In this document: piece after piece, positions 3,892 to 5,083 of the stretch
How positions within the stretch are numbered: position 1 is the stretch's first letter
Layout of the letters: every line of letters begins with the position of its first letter
Assembly: GCA_046263195.1 (NCBI GenBank)
Contig: JBHELG010000023.1
Coordinates: forward strand, 1 to 5,083
Reading direction: 5' to 3'
DNA from: JBHELG01 sp046263195
Lineage (GTDB): Bacteria; Actinomycetota; Nitriliruptoria; Nitriliruptorales; JAHWKO01
DNA length: 5,083 nt
Position numbers and translations under genes: made by a program
Notes under the pieces: model-generated
Told to the model about the DNA's origin: nothing
Database searches by the model: none
The model's input: only the letters and a program-made list of their open reading frames with translations

Positions 3892-5083
3892 CTATGACGC
3901 CGGTGAGAGGCTCCAGCCGGTTCCGTCGTGGTTGAGGCCGATGCTGATGAGCCGTTTGAGGTTGACGGCGGCGGCGCGGTGTGCGAGCCAGATGCGGTTG
4001 CGTTCGATCCCGCGGTAACAGACCCGGCGATGTCCGTTGGCGACCAACCAAGCGATGGTGCGTTCGACCATGGGTCGCCAGCGGCGGTAACGGCCCTGCC
4101 AGCCAGGGTCTGTTGCATCGCGTCGGGCGCGGGCGAGTTCGTGGTGCTGGGGGTGAACGTTGAGATCCCTGCCTTCCTTGCTGCGGGTGCAGCGTGAACG
4201 CAGAGGGCAAGGATCACATCGCGATCCGAACCGGGCCCTGCCACTGCGATTGATCGCGACAGTGTGCCCGCCCGGGCAGGTCGCGGTGCGCGCAGCGAGA
4301 TCGATCATGAAATCGTCGATGGTGAACCCACCCGGAACCGGCGGGTGAAGGGGGATGGGCTTGATGGTCTGTCGATGACCAGCTGCGGTGAGCTGCGCGC
4401 GGACCTCGCCCGAGCCGTAGGCGCAGTCGGCGAGGACCTCCACCGGCTGTGCTTCGGCGGCCAGCAGAGTGGTGACGGTGTCGCCGTCGTAGACGTTGCC
4501 GGCAGTCAGCGTGGTCGCGGTGATCAGCCCCGTCTCGGGCTCGACCGCTACGTGGCCCTTGAACCCATCCCTATAGGAACGCACCGTCTTGTGCACGTGA
4601 CGCGAGTCGGGATCGACCGTGGAGATCACCCGATCCTTGGCGGTACCGCGCACGATCCGCCACGACCCAGGCTCGTCACCTTCCTCGACATCCTGACCCG
4701 CGACAAGCGCCAGCAGCCCCACCGTTTGCTGACCCGTCTCGTCCAGCTCGACCTCTTGGAGAGCCTCGAGGATCGCCAGCGCATCGTTGACCAGGTCCGA
4801 TACCAGACGCTGCCGTGACCCCTCGTCGTCCCAATCGCAGATTGGCCGCCCAGACTGCCCGTAGTCGTGCGCGGTGACCCCTACCTCGGCAGCCGCCGGG
4901 ACCTCGCGGCGTATCCGACGGATCTGCGCGACCAGCTGGGTGACCGTGTCCTGGGTCGTCACCGCATCATCCAGCACCGTGGAGTCCAACGCCCGGCGTG
5001 TACGTCCCCTGAGTAGACCGGTCTCGGCCATCACCTGCCGCACCGCGTCGAAGACCCGTTCCGGCGCGTCCGAGACACGCAAC
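3892..5083 (-). CDS. IS1182 family DDE transposase, C-terminal ~396 residues (partial at right edge)
   Basis: This is a cut-and-paste transposase with a DDE catalytic core that acts on the ends of its own IS. Numbering from the window edge, the visible 396 residues show LDSTVLDDAV (32-41) with the first Asp at 33, KTVRSYRDGFKGHVAVEPET (165-184), ADCAYGSGEV (218-227) with the second Asp at 219, and WRPMVERTIAWLVANGHRR (335-353) with the catalytic Glu at 340. Between these is a cysteine cluster (C269, C289, C292, C298) in the form CxxCPLRSRC, common in this family. The C-terminus (AHRAAAVNLKRLI, 367-379) is intact, with a TAG stop at 3894-3892. The N-terminal DUF772-like part, usually about 80-100 residues, lies beyond the edge; the frame is open to the last base, so no start codon is assigned. 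No frameshift or stop is seen, so it may be active. It was probably acquired horizontally, as such elements are. Confidence 0.93.
   Translation of the reverse strand, partial: LRVSDAPERVFDAVRQVMAETGLLRGRTRRALDSTVLDDAVTTQDTVTQLVAQIRRIRREVPAAAEVGVTAHDYGQSGRPICDWDDEGSRQRLVSDLVNDALAILEALQEVELDETGQQTVGLLALVAGQDVEEGDEPGSWRIVRGTAKDRVISTVDPDSRHVHKTVRSYRDGFKGHVAVEPETGLITATTLTAGNVYDGDTVTTLLAAEAQPVEVLADCAYGSGEVRAQLTAAGHRQTIKPIPLHPPVPGGFTIDDFMIDLAARTATCPGGHTVAINRSGRARFGSRCDPCPLRSRCTRSKEGRDLNVHPQHHELARARRDATDPGWQGRYRRWRPMVERTIAWLVANGHRRVCYRGIERNRIWLAHRAAAVNLKRLISIGLNHDGTGWSLSPAS

Larger units (their letters stand above)
3750..5083 (-). mobile_element. IS1182-type insertion sequence (partial; left boundary tentative)
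   Basis: The element is defined by its minus-strand transposase, whose 3' end points left. Its outer end must lie between the secreted-protein stop (3732) and the transposase stop (3894). The best candidate terminus is GGAGACTGCTGAAGAAGG starting at 3749-3750, just after a CTAG at 3746-3749, but the opposite terminal repeat is outside the window so the boundary cannot be confirmed. The 140 or so bases from 3751 to 3891 hold no gene; the only structure is a 5-bp hairpin at 3817-3829. The insertion landed just downstream of the broken secreted gene without visibly cutting it. Confidence 0.7.

Noticed and set aside
3774..4244. Minus-strand open frame overlapping the end of the transposase
   Set aside because: It has no family motifs and overlaps the conserved VERTIAWL region of the transposase in another frame.
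1..5083. CRISPR array, tRNA, rRNA or tandem repeats
   Set aside because: I saw no regularly spaced repeats, cloverleaf-forming segments or rRNA-like stretches in reading both strands.

Overview
The window is GC-rich DNA with strong Shine-Dalgarno sites, GTG starts and tightly packed genes. Together with the protein families present (secreted CHRD protein, XdhC variant, IS1182-type transposase), this suggests a high-GC actinobacterium, possibly an environmental lineage. That placement is an inference; there is no rRNA or marker gene here to fix it.

Layout, left to right. The first 135 bases are the start of a minus-strand glucose-1-phosphate cytidylyltransferase gene (rfbF), which runs off the left edge. 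A 290-base divergent spacer follows, holding at most one doubtful 31-codon ORF. A plus-strand gene for a secreted CHRD-domain protein comes next. It ends 3 bases short of a convergent minus-strand gene encoding a 442-residue fusion: an N-terminal MogA/MoaB molybdopterin-adenylyltransferase-like domain joined to a C-terminal XdhC/CoxI-like domain. Directly upstream of the fusion, with a 4-base start/stop overlap (GTGA), is a dTDP-4-dehydrorhamnose 3,5-epimerase-like gene (RmlC/RfbC family). A 237-base divergent spacer separates it from a plus-strand secreted protein gene that is broken by a one-base frameshift. Just past that gene's stop lies the end of an IS1182-type insertion sequence. Its minus-strand transposase fills the rest of the window and runs off the right edge.

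How the genes fit together. RfbF makes CDP-glucose, and RmlC-like enzymes epimerise nucleotide 4-keto-6-deoxysugars, so the two ends of the 0-2.8 kb segment look like parts of a surface-glycan sugar pathway. The MogA-XdhC fusion belongs to a different pathway, maturation of the molybdenum cofactor and its insertion into xanthine/CO-dehydrogenase-type enzymes, yet it is translationally coupled to the epimerase. No molybdoenzyme gene is visible. The clearest items of interest are the two-step cofactor fusion and its coupling to a sugar gene. I do not see a complete undescribed system such as a defence island, CRISPR array or biosynthetic cluster here.
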